A DNA stretch of 62,989 nucleotides from Gnetum montanum. Its lineage: Eukaryota > Streptophyta > Gnetopsida > Gnetales > Gnetaceae. Under the pieces are notes generated by a model, which ran no database searches, was not told the origin of the DNA, and saw nothing but the letters and a program-made list of their open reading frames with translations. Below, piece after piece: positions 35,237 through 47,560 of this stretch (positions are counted from its first letter, which is position 1; every line of letters starts with the position of its first letter). The position numbers were made by a program, and so were the translations under genes. The stretch spans positions 357,612 to 420,600 of the forward strand of contig MNCI01000596.1 of the NCBI GenBank assembly GCA_015680685.1, given 5' to 3'.

Positions 35237-38027
35237 ATGGCCCCTAAACATGGACAACAAGGAGGATCCTCTCAAGGTGTGTCCAAACAACCAAGGAGAG
35301 GTAGAGACCAAGTGTCTCCTGAAGAACATGTAGAGCAAGAGGCACAATCATTCAGCATTCATCAAGAGCCTCTTACTACTGTGCAATCGGGACAGGAAGA
35401 AGGAGGAGCAACTGAAGCACCTGAACAGGGACAACATCTCATGTTGTCCTTGGAATGCATGTAGGTAATCCACGAAAGGTCCACATCAGCAGCTATGATT
35501 GTGGAACTAAACTTTGAACCTTTCATGAAGTTCACTCTTGAAGCTGTTAGGGACCAACTTAAAGGATCACCATTATGGCCTATCCTCTCTGAAAGTGATG
35601 CCTGATACTTAAGAAAGACATACCAATTTTTGCATAATAAAGAAGAAGGCACCACAGTTGACATTGGTGGTGTGTCTATAGATTTTTCTACCAAGGCCAT
35701 TTTGGAAATGTTAAATCTTCCAAATACAAGGCCAAAAGTTGCTCACCTACCCACTCGCTCTAATGCCAATGCACGAAACATTTGGTTGAAAAGGATGTAT
35801 GGCAAGGATGACAAGACATATGGAGAATTGACACTGGAAGAAAGAATATATTTCAAGATTGGTACTTATCACATCTTCCACACAAAAGGATTGAACAAAA
35901 TCTCCATGTATGTGGCCAGATGAATAATTATATTGATGGGCAAGGTTAATGCTAACCTAATCCACTTATACCTTATGGATATTCTGAGGTGGTTTGAGGA
36001 ACATAAGACAGGGAAGTTTGCATTGCCCTTTCCTGTCTCATCAGGAAGCTATGTAGATATGTTGGAATTCTAGGGTACACTAATGGCATTCCCAAAAAGA
36101 CCCAAAATGCTTAGTTTGCTAAATTTTTGAAGCCACCAACCCCAAGGAAAAGTGCTAGTGAGACACTAGAGCCAAGGCAAGAATAGATGGTTGGGCCCAC
36201 TGCAAATCAAACTGTAGGGCCTAGCCAACTCCCAAGAACAAGGCCCAGTCAACAATGAGAAGCAGGGCCCAGCACGAGCCGGCGAGACCAACCGCTACCA
36301 CTTCCACAGAATTATCGACCATCGATGAGCCATCTTAGGGCCATCGCTGAGATGGTCAGTTGGGCAAGTCATGATGATGCCAATCTCTTCCAAGTCATCA
36401 ACGATGTTGTACGACCCAAAGTTTCTATAGATCGTATATGGGGTAAGGTGTCCATTCAAATAGGAGGAGGGAAGACACATTGGTCACAAAAGATTTTAGG
36501 GAGTGCCGCATCTTTTCAAGTGTAATTAGAAACTAGAAAAGGGGCCATAGTAGTGGTCATGTACCACTAAGATGCAGCAAGAACCACTTAAGTAATCATA
36601 GACCACATCAAAGATTCCTTCAATATCCCTGTTGTGCCACTAGAAAATTTCACAGGAGCACGCAATGCTCAAACTCTAACTAGTCCCTCAATCACTCATG
36701 TGGAGCATGAGGATGTCCTTGATCAATTGTTGTAGACAAGATAATTAATGATGTCCTTGTTCAACATCCTGCAAGATTTCATAGCAAATCAATCAAACCT
36801 CATCTCCACCAAGGGAAAGTTGGTCATGGCAGAGATCAGGGTCGAGCTTGTAGAGGCAGAGTTGGAAAGACTCCAAGAGAAGCTTGCTACCCTGCAAGCT
36901 GCATAGCAGGACCCATCTCAACTCATTCCCACAGACCAACTAGAATCTTTTAGAATCGAGTAACTCAATAAATTATTGGTAGATAATAAAAAGATGGTAA
37001 AGGAGAAAGAGAAGATCAATTGGGATTCTTCCAAGGCACAAGCACAAACATACACACACACCAAAGCACTCAAGTTTTACAAGAAGTGAATAAATAGCTT
37101 GTTATGGAAAATATTCGGTTGACCACTGTGAAGAAAAAAAAGAATGTTCTCAAAGAAAATTTTTAGCAACTACGAGAACAGTTAGTCAGGGTCAACCAAG
37201 ACATGAATCGCTTCGCCAGAGAGAATCAAACCCTCTCAATGGAGGAGGTACGTGCAATCTGTTAGAAGATGACCATTGAAATAAGTGTGTGGAAAAACGA
37301 AGTCAAGTGACATGAAAATTTAAAAGAACACTTCAGAGACTAGGTGGGGATGTACAGGCAAGTCATCAAAAAAGAAATCCATATGGCCAAGGCCCACATT
37401 AACACCTTTAGTGCTCAACACACTGATTGGAGAGCCATATTGGATACATATGCATTTGCCCACTAGGCAGAGCTAAAAAATTGAGACCTACAGGTACAGG
37501 ATCTTACAGAGTACATGGAATTGGCAAACCTGCAGTATGCCAATTTAGCCATGTTAATAGTAGGATGTCCAAGAACAAAGTTGGAGAAGCAAGTAGCTAC
37601 CACCTATGCCAAATATGAAACTGAATTTGTGGAGCACAAGAAAATATTACAAAGACTAGAAGTTGCAAATTCTGAGTTAGAGGTCATTAAGGCCAGCTAC
37701 CAAGGGTAGAAAGATGTCGCAGCAGACTTGGCTCGATGGCTTATGGATTACTAGGACTACAAGGATAAAGCCAAAGCCTACAAGGAGGAATGAAAGCTAT
37801 TTATGGCTTGGTACGTCAAGGAAAATTAGATGTTCCTACAGCTGCTATGTCCATGAGAAGTGTTGACTTCATCAAACATTGGGGCATTAGCATGGATAGC
37901 ATAGGACCCCCAAACTAAAGAGGAAAAGCTCCAAGCACTCCTTCAAAGCCACCAGATCCCAAAATCTGGAGCACAAGACAAGGAAAAGTGATCCATGAAC
38001 GAGCCACCACCACTTGGAACCACATGA
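35237..38027 (+). pseudogene. ORF2 of element 3: globular domain plus long coiled coil
   Basis: Begins MAPKHGQQGGSSQGVSKQPR, a basic Gln/Ser-rich leader. Codons at about 35500-36100 form a globular domain: 'VELNFEPFMKFTLEAVRDQL', 'VDIGGVSIDFSTKAILEML', 'LTLEERIYFKIGTYHIFHT', then a frameshift near 36030 before 'CLIRKLCRYVGILGYTNGIP'. Order and wording recall the 'putative plant transposon protein' domain found in plant Ty3/gypsy-related ORFs (from memory, to be tested). From about 36780 to 37950 the product is rich in E, K, L, Q and A in heptad-like order ('EIRVELVEAELERLQEKLAT'), so a long coiled coil is likely. It ends EPPPLGTT. No signal peptide, membrane segment or enzyme motif was seen. 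Several in-frame stops and frameshifts inactivate this copy. An Env-like role is possible by position but unsupported. Confidence 0.75.
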
Positions 38028-38213
38028 GTTCTAATAAAATTTTGTAATTGAAATTTTGTGTTTGTGTCCGAATTTTGTTGTATTCGATTCCCCACTGCGA
38101 CATGAATAAATTCCTAATCAATCAATAATTCCATACCTATCCACTATGTAATTAATTAGGCTTTTCTCACTTTGTTTAACTCGAGAACGAGTTTTCATTC
38201 AGTTGTGGGTGTA
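38028..38213 (+). promoter_or_regulatory. 3' internal edge and polypurine-like tract of element 3
   Basis: Conserved with 10033-10204 and with the minus-strand edges at 13620 and 62475, including 'ctcgagaacgagttttcatt'. It ends gtgggtgta directly before TGATGA of the 3' LTR. Confidence 0.6.
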
Positions 38214-39072
38214 TGATGAACGATGATTTTCCAGGCTCCAATATTGCACCCACGATATTGGATCCACGATATCGGGTACACGATATCATGACCTAAATAA
38301 AAATATTGGATACACGATATCGCGACTCCTGTGTGGGCCTATAAATACACATGTGGACGCATAGGAAAGTCAGTTAGGAATTAGTTCTTAGTTAGTTAGT
38401 TTTTTAGTCATTTGTTAGTTCTTCTCAACCCTTTCTCCCAATGCATGCCTACAGTGTGATGATTGTAATTTTACAGCACCTTTATTCAAGTGTGACGTAC
38501 TTGGACACGCACATGACTGGCAATAAAGATTGAGATTACTTCATCATTGCAGCTTTCAGTTAGTTTTAGTTTTTTAATTATTATTTATTGCTTTCATAAT
38601 TAATATCTCTCACCCTCATTTCTTATCCCTATTATTAATTGTAGAATGAGTACGACTTAATCATGAGCATTTAAGTGTGACTACATGGTATCCCAGTAGC
38701 ATACCTAGGACATGCGCTTGGTAATCCCAATGGTAGTACATGAGGTCCAAGATGTGTATGGATGATTAAGGGATGAATGCTCATCGCACTTAGGCTAGCT
38801 TAGACTCTCTTCACCCTTTTCCTCTTAGATTAATTAAAGTTATTTTCCATTGCCTCTAGGAGTAGCACTAGTTTAGGACCACATCATACACCTCACTCTG
38901 GACTAAACCATACATGACAAAGCAAATACTAGTCTAGGTGGGAAGACAATGAATTGTGATCAATGAGTAACTATCTAGATACCATAACTAGTCCATCTAT
39001 GGAGTTCAACCGGATCATGTGTGAATGCTCATATTCGTATGGTTGAGTGTAGGGGTACCTCGCCACTCATCA
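38214..39072 (+). repeat. 3' LTR of element 3
   Basis: 859 bp, TGATGA to TCATCA. U3 cores start at 38254, 38268, 38282, 38302 and 38316 (steps 14, 14, 20, 14), with TATAAAT at 38340 (24 bp on). AATAAA at 38522-38527 is the likely poly(A) signal. 'gtgatgattgtaatt' and the 'gcgcttggtaatccc' block are shared with the other LTRs. Confidence 0.9.
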
Positions 39073-39151
39073 GTTACCTTGTATTACCATGGAAAAAATG
39101 CTTTGCTTAAGGGTAACATCTCAAAAACTATAATACCATGGAAAAAATATG

Positions 39152-41710
39152 TCAAGTTTTCTAGTCATAAGTTAACTTATCTAAGCACTATGCCCAACAT
39201 ATGTTTTTTCCAAGACTATGTTAATTGGATATCCTCTTGTAGCCAACTTATTACTTGAGAATAAGTGGTACAATTGTTAAATTTAATATTCTCATTTTGT
39301 TAGGTCATTAAATAAGGATTTTAACAAACATATAGAATTTTTGTCAAAACACATATCCTTAAAGGCTATTCAATCATCATACTTTCCCCATATTAAAATA
39401 AGTTTTAGAATACTTAAGTTGCATAATCTTTAAAATGTTGGCTTAGAAAGTCATCACTACCTTCTAGCTCTTCCTACCAAACATTTTTATAATAGGGTAT
39501 CACCTAGATCAACATTCATAGTGTTGATATATTGAACACATATTTGTTATGTGGTGGCATATACCCAAACATTAAATACTTCCCTTAGACATACAAATAT
39601 TATAAGAAAAACTTTCATACCATTTGTTGTGAATCAAATGCATAAAATACCATTAGCAAAAACAACTCATAAAAAATTGACTATCATCTCAGTCAATTAT
39701 GAAAATTTTTTGTATTCACTTCACTTCTAATATGCACTTTAGCATCAAAATAACAAAATAAAATACTTAGAAAATCTCTAAATTGTTAGAAAATTTTTTG
39801 TCTTGTAAGACTTTTCTAATGGATTGTACATGGTTTTCCCTCTTTGGGGTATCAAAAACTCCTCTTAAGAACATCCCAACTACACAAATCCAAAAATACT
39901 TGTCGAATCTTTGATTCTAATAAAAACTTGTAAAAGAATCACTAATGAGAGATATTAACGAAAAGAAAAGAATAAAATAATATCATATAACCATTGCTTT
40001 ATACACAAACTTAGGGTTTCAAAATTAATTTTGAAATAATAGTTCAAAATAGTAATTCTAACTAATAGACACCACAAGAATTAGAAAATATAGTCAAGAG
40101 TCCAATATATATTAGAAAATCCATGTTCACTTAGCAAAATAAATATAATAAATATTATACAAGGTTTATATAAAAATAATAATCTCCAAAATATCAAACT
40201 TCCAGTTCATAGCATGTGCCACCATGCTAACAATGTAACAACACTATTCTAGAGAAGCATTGCTCAACACCAACTAAGAGTACCAAGTAGCTAAACGTTC
40301 CATAGTAGACTAAAGATGGACTACACCTCCAAGTTCTCAAGAACCTATGAGCACATCATATGCACATAACTCATATTTCACATGTTAGTCCATGGTTATG
40401 AGTATCACGAAGATGCCTTTATAATCATATAAGTAACCAACTAATGCAACACACGCAACATACAGAAAAGCACTAATATACACATAAAAAGTTATTTCCT
40501 TAATAAATCTAAGATGCATTTCTACTCTAACATATCTTGCTCTTACCTTCATTTCATTGAGAATCTCAATGACCTAAGATAGAGAAGTGAAGCCTCACTA
40601 ACAAGCCTACATATATTTGTGATGTTCTACATAAGGAATAAGCATCATGTAGTTCTATATTATGTTGGTTAAGATAGCATGGAACTCTTAAGCATATTCA
40701 TGCTTCTTCTATCCCTCATTTCACAAGGAATATAGCCTTTGATTCATTAATAAGGCATGTTTTCCTATGCTCTACCTAGTTTGATAGAAGTAGCATCCTC
40801 GAAGGTTAAGCCTTTGTTCATATACCTTCTCAAACATGAGAAGATATTGAATAATGAGGATATCAAACCACTTAAATATCATCTAACAATTGTAGATAAG
40901 AAGATTCAATAGTTAGGGTATTTAACTATAAATCATGAATGTTAAACTCAACTTGGTAACCAATCGAGGCATAAAAATTCTTATGCACCCTAGGTTAAGA
41001 AAGAAAAGGCTTGTTCTTTTTCATGCAAATAATACCAAGCTTTTAACCTAGATTAAAATCTACTTACTTTACATGCAAGCCATTTTCTCTACCTCTAGCA
41101 ATTATGTAAAAGTATAGAGGCAATCCTCTACATCCAAGGGGTTACCACTTCATACCTTGGGGAAATTTAACACCCCATATTTTCAAATTCTTGGTTAGTT
41201 TAAATTTCTTCTTGAGGCATGTCTTTGATGATGCTTGATGTGCTCCACTTTGGTCTCAATTTTTTGTTAGTAATATTTCTTGCATTTTACATTTTATATT
41301 TTATGCATCTTAATATTTCATGTTTCATGTGATACCATGGTATTTATGCATTATTCTAGTCATGTGCTTCTTTATGATATTACTATTAATATATTTCTTT
41401 ACCTAGCATATGTGCACTAACTTGGTAGATGAGTTATGATAAGTTCTTATCAAGGTTGAGAACATGACATGGATTACTTTGGATGTGAAGTTAGTTTATC
41501 TTTAATTTATTTTTTTATGTTATTATCTTAATATAACTAGCATATGTTGTGATTCCAAAGATGGAGAAGTTACATGAGTTACAACATTTTAGGAGATTGG
41601 ATTTTATTTAGTGCTAGTTATGGTAATTGGTTTGATTTTTTATACATGATTTGGAATATTTTTATTAAAAATTCAAAAATTCTTCATCTAACCACCTTGA
41701 CATCTACATG
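39152..41710. other. no recognisable gene
   Basis: AT-rich sequence to the right of element 3. I translated several parts mentally and saw no RT, integrase, gag or host domain. There is no clear tandem array. It may be decayed transposon DNA. Confidence 0.45.
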
Positions 41711-42477
41711 TTGTAATGAGAGATGCTACTAGATGTATATTTTGTAGGTTTTAGGCTTGAAGAAGATGCCTGGAAGGCTATAAAACATCTTGGTTGAGAC
41801 CTAGAGGTGGCAAGAGATGTCTTGAATCCAAAGGAGACATCTTGGCCAAATTTGAAACTTCTTATAGGAGACATCTTGGACAAGATGTCTTGGCCTAGAA
41901 TGAAACATCTTGACACTGGAGAATACATCTTAGAAAAATAATAGACATCTTTCTCAAGAGCTAGGCTAACTTAGAGATGCCTTAGGAAGGTCATAAACAG
42001 CCTATATGGATGGGAAAACTTTTTAAAAAATCCATTCCAATTTGGAAAATATCTGAAGCAAGATGGAAAAGGATGGAAAAAGCCATGGAGAAGGTGAAAA
42101 CACTTGGAAAACATCTAAGGAATCTCAAGTTAAGTTAAGAAAATGTTTCTAGAATTCTTGTCTTCTAATTAATCCTAAATATTGATGTAATTCTCCATTG
42201 TTGAAATAAAAACATCCTATACATGAGCAATAAGGAGAGTTCATGAGAGAAGAGCGAGGAAGAGCTTGTGCAAGAAGAGAGATTCTACAACAAAATTGAG
42301 TGAGAGGATAGGGAGAGCACTTGAGAGAGGTTAGGAGAATCTCCTATATGTGTCATATCTTGAGCTCTGGATCCATGGTGAGCAATAAAGTATTGAGAGG
42401 AAACAAGTGTGGCCTATAATATCATTGGAAGAGTTATGAGTTAATCTTGGCTCCTCATCTTTAAAGTATTTTATCTG
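41711..42477 (+). mobile_element. partial LTR of the TGTAGGAACACC family
   Basis: It aligns with the LTR at 57062 over most of its length: shared AGATGTCTT/AGACATCTT motifs, 'gatgtaattctc', 'catcctat.catgagcaa' and 'tcttgagctct'. It stops at 42477, where element 5 starts with TGATGA. The remainder of the LTR is not found after element 5, so the right-hand side was lost or rearranged. Confidence 0.7.
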
Positions 42478-43423
42478 TGATGAAGCATTAATCTCAACAT
42501 CAACTGGCTTCCATTAACATGGCCTCGTCAATGGGCCCCATCGATAGGGCCCTATTTACATGGTATTGCCCTATTGACAAGGTCGTGTTGACATAGCGTT
42601 TGTTATGTTGACAGGGCCCCATCAATGTAGTACTATAGAAAAAACTATAAATATGAGCTCCCACCCATGTTTATGGGCATTAGATTCATAGTAGTAGCCA
42701 AACTCTTGTAGTTTTTACATTTGAAAGATAGAATATTTCTCCCAGGTGCCAACAGTAAAAGTCATTAAGTGTACAAATCTTTATTCAAGCATTGTTATAC
42801 TAGAGCATAATAACATGTACAGTAATAAAGATGAGCTTCTTGATAAACCTTAAAGCATTTTGGATAGTTTAAATATTTATTATGCATTTAATTATTTTAG
42901 TTAATTATTTAATGTTTTCTAGTAATTAAGCTAATTAAGTAAGATAAGCTAGATAGATTAAATACATAAGCATGATCGCTTCAAGCATAACACATATTCG
43001 CTTGGTAATCCCAGCAACATTATTGCTTAATGTGCCTAGTAGTGGAACACTTAGTAACCTAGTAGTGGATATGTGGGTTTAGGACATGTACAGAAAGTGG
43101 AACTGGATGCTTATGTTAGGATTATTTAAAGATTAGTTAGTTAGTTAAATTAAATTAGTTATTAAATTACTCTATCTCTCTCTTTAAGTACCAAAACCAT
43201 AAAACACAAAAGGACAAAAATCATATGCGTTGATTACTCTTAATCATACCATTATGCTTCACAAGTGTAATTGGGAAGACAACAAATGACCTTGGGGCAA
43301 GGTCCACTTCCTAGAAGACTAGTGCACCAGAAGTTATAATGTTCATGGAATTCAACTAGATCGTGCATGACCACTCTATGATTCGTATGATTGGACATAG
43401 AGGTATCCTTCAACTACTCATCA
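42478..43423 (+). repeat. 5' LTR of element 5
   Basis: 946 bp, TGATGA to TCATCA. TATAAAT is at 42646-42652 and AATAAA at 42824-42829. It shares 'cgcttggtaatccca' and the terminal 'attcgtatgattgga...aggta' region with family 1 LTRs, but the U3 repeats have a different core. Confidence 0.82.
42514..42652 (+). promoter_or_regulatory. U3 array of TTGACA-core repeats with TATA box (element 5)
   Basis: Six-base cores start at 42514 (TTAACA), 42528 (TCAATG), 42541 (TCGATA), 42555 (TTTACA), 42574, 42588 and 42608 (all TTGACA) and 42622 (TCAATG). Steps are 14, 13, 14, 19, 14, 20, 14. TATAAAT starts 24 bp after the last core. GGGCCC-type words fill the units. Spacing matches the GATATC arrays of family 1 although the core differs. 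Confidence 0.65.
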
Positions 43424-43424
43424 T

Positions 43425-43442
43425 TGGCACCATTACCAAGGA
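43425..43442 (+). promoter_or_regulatory. primer-binding site of element 5
   Basis: TGGCACCATTACCAAGGA, one base after the LTR end; same Athila-type tRNA-Asp site as in family 1, differently decayed. Confidence 0.75.
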
Positions 43443-43559
43443 CTACACTATCTAGGATTAGTGAATATTATTAATATTATTGGATGAACCTAAGGTCAAC
43501 ATCACTTTCACGTGACCTATAATTACAACAGCACACTGATTATTTTATTTGTTACAAAA

Positions 43560-45366
43560 TGTCTTCTTTCCACAGGCATGAAGATGTCAAACCACCAGTC
43601 CCACAAGAGTAGTATATACTCATCCAAATGAGTATGTATTGGACTTTACCTTCATCCTACATTAGGATGAACAACTACAATGGCATGATATGAAGGGCAA
43701 CATCATATTGCCCCTCGATCGATCTATGTTAGGGATTCTCTTCCAAACTCTTCAAAGGTTGGGCATTTCAGATCTTTATGAGGAACATGTTGTGAATGGT
43801 TATGAAACTTGAGAGTACCATCCCACTAAAACATAATGTAGGAGAGATTAACATCAATAGAGGCATCACAAGGCTATTAAGGGGAAGCACCCTTTGTTCC
43901 TACTAAATCAACATGATAATGTGGATCCTCCCCTTGAGAATTCTCAACATGAAGATTCTCCACCCTTTGTTATTGGTGATGAGGGTGTGGCCCTAAACCT
44001 ACAATCCACTATTCGTAAACCAAGTTTAGGAAAAAGTGACAGTCAAGGTAGGAACTCGAGTAAACATCACAATGGCAAGGGATCTAAGGATGGTGGTCAT
44101 AATGAGTGAAGAGGTGGTGGTGGACACCATGGTGGTGATGGTAGTCCACTTTCCTCTTCATCCTCTTCATCTAATTTCAAACATTCTTCTTCATCTTTAG
44201 GTTCTAATAAAAGCTACTAAAAATAATCATGATGAAGGTGATTAGCGAGACAACAATGATTGTAGAGCCTGCCAAGAATGAAGGGGTGACAAAAACCATC
44301 ATCAGTTTCATCAACACAATAATGATGATGAACCTTTGTTAGCAACTTGAAGCATTCTTAACATTGTAGAGGCAATTAAAATTCCAACTAGGGTTGTGAA
44401 AGATAGTCGGATCAAGAGCTTAAACATGAATAATATCCCATAATTTGAGGTGGGATACAACTCTAATCCACAGAATCATCTACAAGCTTTTCACAATGCC
44501 TATGCCTTATAGAACATTAAGAAAGACTAGTAGAAACTAAAGCTATTTCCCAGGACACTCATCAAGGAAGCTAAAATTTGGTACTAGTCCTTGGTACCAA
44601 AATCCATTCGCCAATGGAGTACCATATTAGAGTTATTTAATGAAAAATACCAGATGTACTCCAAAGTGTCTAATTTAAGAAGGAAAATCCAAGCTTGAAA
44701 ACAAGAAACACATGAACACTTGGATGCCACCATGGGTAGATGTTATTCACCCTTACACCAATGCCTTGGCCATGGTTATTCTTAGAGGAAACAACTCTAC
44801 CACATCATAGATGGGCTCAAAGCATAAACTAGAAGAACTCTTGGGGTTATGCCCAAGGGAGATTGTTTGAACTGAGAGTTTATCAAATTCAAAGGCTAAT
44901 AGAGCAAGTAGTAAAAGAAGAAGGTGAGTTATGAAAAAAGGAAAGTATAGAAGAGTATGATAGAGATCCTTCCATACAAAACTGGGAGGTTTGATTTTGT
45001 GAAAAGAAGCAGTTAGCACTCGATGAAGAGGTGAATAGGAAAACCTTGTCTAGTTAAAAATATATTTCTAATGTTTCAACAAAGGTTAATAACTTATGTA
45101 ACTCTTTGAATGAAAAATTCCAAATTTCTATGAATATTGCTAAAGAATCCAAAGGGCAAAATAGTCATCGTAACCACAAGAGGCAAAAAGAAGCTGAACG
45201 TGCCTACTAGAAAGGTAAGGGCAAAGCTGCTATAGTAGAAGAAGTTATGGAGACAAAATCCAAAGATTATACTGTTTGTGACATTTGTCAATATGAACAA
45301 CCAAAGGGATGTTTCCCTGTAGTGTCACACTTACAAGAGTCTAGGGTGTATGTATTAAATTCGTGA
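43560..45366 (+). pseudogene. gag: gag of element 5
   Basis: Starts MSSFHRHEDVKPPVPQE. After a variable Gly/His/Ser-rich region (about 43900-44220) comes 'DDEPLLAT' (44326) and the gag core at 44440-44870: 'HLQAFHNAYAL', 'KLKLFPRTLIKEAKIWY', 'VPKSIRQW' and 'LYHIIDGLKA'. These align residue by residue with family 1 gag. A zinc-knuckle remnant 'CDICQYEQPKGC' (about 45283) has Gln where family 1 has His. A Pro/Gln/Tyr-rich tail follows. Frameshifts and stops break the frame. Confidence 0.8.
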
Positions 45367-46079
45367 CTAGCAAGGAGGTAAGCACTTAGATGATTGCCTT
45401 ATCCTCAAGGCAATCCAAGGTAGTTCCATCAACACCAACAAGCTTATTATCCAAGTAGAGCTCCACCACAACCATATGAGCAATAACAACAATGGCACCA
45501 ACCACAATCATAGGGAAAGCCGCTGCCAAAATAGCAATACCTTTAAGCAACTAGATCCATACGAGTACTATGTTTAGCAACTTATCTCTCCAAGAAGTTT
45601 TGCAAGCCATGCCTCATTTTAGCATCACTATTACCCTCCAGAGTACCATCGAACACATTCATCATCTACTTGAGGGGAGAACCCATATCCATACCATCCT
45701 TTGCATCCATCTACATACATCCCTCCACCCTTGACCCAATTACCTCCTACTCTATCCATGTAGGGTAAAATTCCCCCATAGCTGCAGCAATGAAATGCTA
45801 TGAGGGATATACATTCATAACTAGCCTTCTAGTTGACTAGTTTGGATAATCATTCTAGGAAAAAATCCTTCTTGTGACCCAACAATCCTTCCAAACCCTT
45901 GCAACCTAATGCAATTGGTTATCCTGTATCTCCAACACCCTCATCCTCTACATCAAATACATTTGAGTACCCTTCAAACCAAGTGCCATCTTAGATCCAC
46001 ACTATAATGCTAACTCATTTATTTTTGATTGGATCAAGGTTGGCAATCTTTTCATGAAAAGATCTAACCTAGGAAGTCC

Positions 46080-46620
46080 TCTCATTTACATGTAGATTGC
46101 TAGACATGAGCCATTCAAGGATCTTCTTAATTCTGGTTTTCATGTTAATCTCATCTCCCATNATCTTCTTAATTCTGGTTTTCATGTTAATCTCATCTCC
46201 CATGACATGTACAAATCTTGGAACCTACCACCTGTCAAGAAGAGCAATATCCACTTAGAATTGGTAGACCAATCAATCACTATTCCTTTAGGATTAGTGG
46301 AAGACATTATTACCACAGTTTATGGGTAGTTCTATCTTGCCAATTTTCTGGTAATCAAGGTTGAAAACCACAAAGATGACTTTCCCATGTTCATGGAAAG
46401 GTCTTGGTTAAGCATAGTAGATGCATGTATGGGTATAAGAAACCTCTCCTTGAAAATCTCCAAAGAAAATGAATTTGGACCATTAGAAAAGAAACATGTT
46501 CCATGCATCATGTACAATGATAGAAAGTGCAATTGCATGCAATTGTGAGTACATTCATTAAAACATGTAATTAGTGTACACATGAAAAAGATATTCAAAG
46601 GTGCCTATACATAGCAGCTA
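46080..46620 (+). pseudogene. retropepsin domain of element 5
   Basis: Aspartic protease of the pol polyprotein. The flap and core are recognisable: 'LLNSGFHVNLISHDMYKSW', then 'LVDQSITIPLGLVEDIITTV' and 'ANFLVIKVE'. The catalytic triplet is N-S-G in place of the expected D-S/T-G, so it would be inactive. The 41-bp duplication around the N at 46162 lies inside the active-site segment and doubles it in frame. Confidence 0.7.
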
Positions 46621-46779
46621 CAAAATAGGAGGGCACCTAGAGGTTGATAGCTAACTCTAACAGTAGCACACTATGCATGGAACCAGCTAAGAGCCTAACA
46701 TGCACCTATGTCAAAAGCATGAAGGAACTTTAGCAAGTTCATGGCCAACTCTCTAACGATGAAGAAAATGATTATACCT

Positions 46780-47560
46780 ATTTGGAAGAGTTGGAAATCC
46801 CTGATAATTTCAAGTAGGAGCCCCTAGAGTTAAAAACTCTATCAACTAGCATGGAATACACATTTTTAAATAATGGTAAGTCAATCCTAATCAATGCAAA
46901 GCTTGCTCCAAAATAAAAAGACAAGCTGTTATAGCTCATCAATAAGTGGCCCATAGTCTGTTCTTGGTCATATCTCAAACTAATAAGAATTGATCCAAGG
47001 ATATGCCAGCATTGCATCTACACTAACCTAGCCATGAAGCCAAGAAAGCAACTGGAAAGGTAGGTGAACCCCAAATTGAAGTAGATCATCAAGGAGAAAA
47101 TAGAAAAACTCCTCAAGGTAGGGTTCATCTATCCCATTGCAAATAGTGAGTGGATTAGCCCACTCATAATTGTGCCAAAGAAAGATGGTAAGTGGTAGGT
47201 CTACATCGACTTTAGGCTATTAAATATGGCAACATTTAAAGATCATTTCCCATTGTGATTTGTCGATCAAGTATTGGAAACCATATCTAGGCATTGCTAT
47301 TATAGATTCTTGGATGGTTATAGTGGCTATAACCAAATCCAAATTGCACAAAAAGATTAGACCAAGAAAACATTCATGAGTCCCTAGGGAACTTATCCAT
47401 ATTGTAAAATGCCATTTGTTCTGTGCAATACCTCTACAACATTCCAATGCCTGGTCCTAAGTATTTTCCAACAGTAGATTGGTAGCTGGGTAGAAGTCTT
47501 TATGGATTATTTTTCTACCTATGGGGCTACATTTGAGCAAGCCTTGGATCACCTTAAGTA
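46780..47560 (+). pseudogene. pol: reverse transcriptase domain of element 5
   Basis: Motifs in order: 'WISPLIIVPKKDGKW', 'VYIDFRLLN', 'FKDHFPL', 'YYRFLDGYSGYNQIQIA', 'KMPFVLCNTSTTFQ' and the catalytic box 'FMDYFS' at 47499-47516. The second catalytic Asp of the F/Y-x-DD box is Tyr. In-frame stops lie between the motifs. The wording 'DGYSGYNQI' fits Ty3/gypsy RT of the Athila/Tat branch. Confidence 0.85.

Larger units (their letters stand above)
30921..39072 (+). mobile_element. family 1 non-autonomous LTR retrotransposon, element 3
   Basis: Order: remnant of 5' LTR (last 132 bp), PBS (31054-31071), leader, gag (31187-33223), spacer with internal GATATC/TATA array, ORF2 (35237-38027), polypurine-like tract, 3' LTR (38214-39072, 859 bp). 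It has the least damaged ORF2 and gag of the window and served as reference for the family. No protease, RT, RNase H or integrase motif lies between gag and ORF2 or after ORF2. The 5' LTR has lost its first ~725 bp in a rearrangement. Confidence 0.88.

Noticed and set aside
35362-35700. 112-codon minus-strand ORF in element 3
   Set aside because: Antisense shadow of ORF2; the plus strand carries the conserved protein.
35237-38027. ORF2 as a retroviral-type envelope gene
   Set aside because: Its position fits an Env-like ORF, but I see no signal peptide, membrane anchor or cleavage site; the product looks soluble and coiled-coil.
39025-39258. 77-codon ORF across the element 3 LTR end
   Set aside because: It starts in the LTR and runs into the flank; nothing resembles a protein family.
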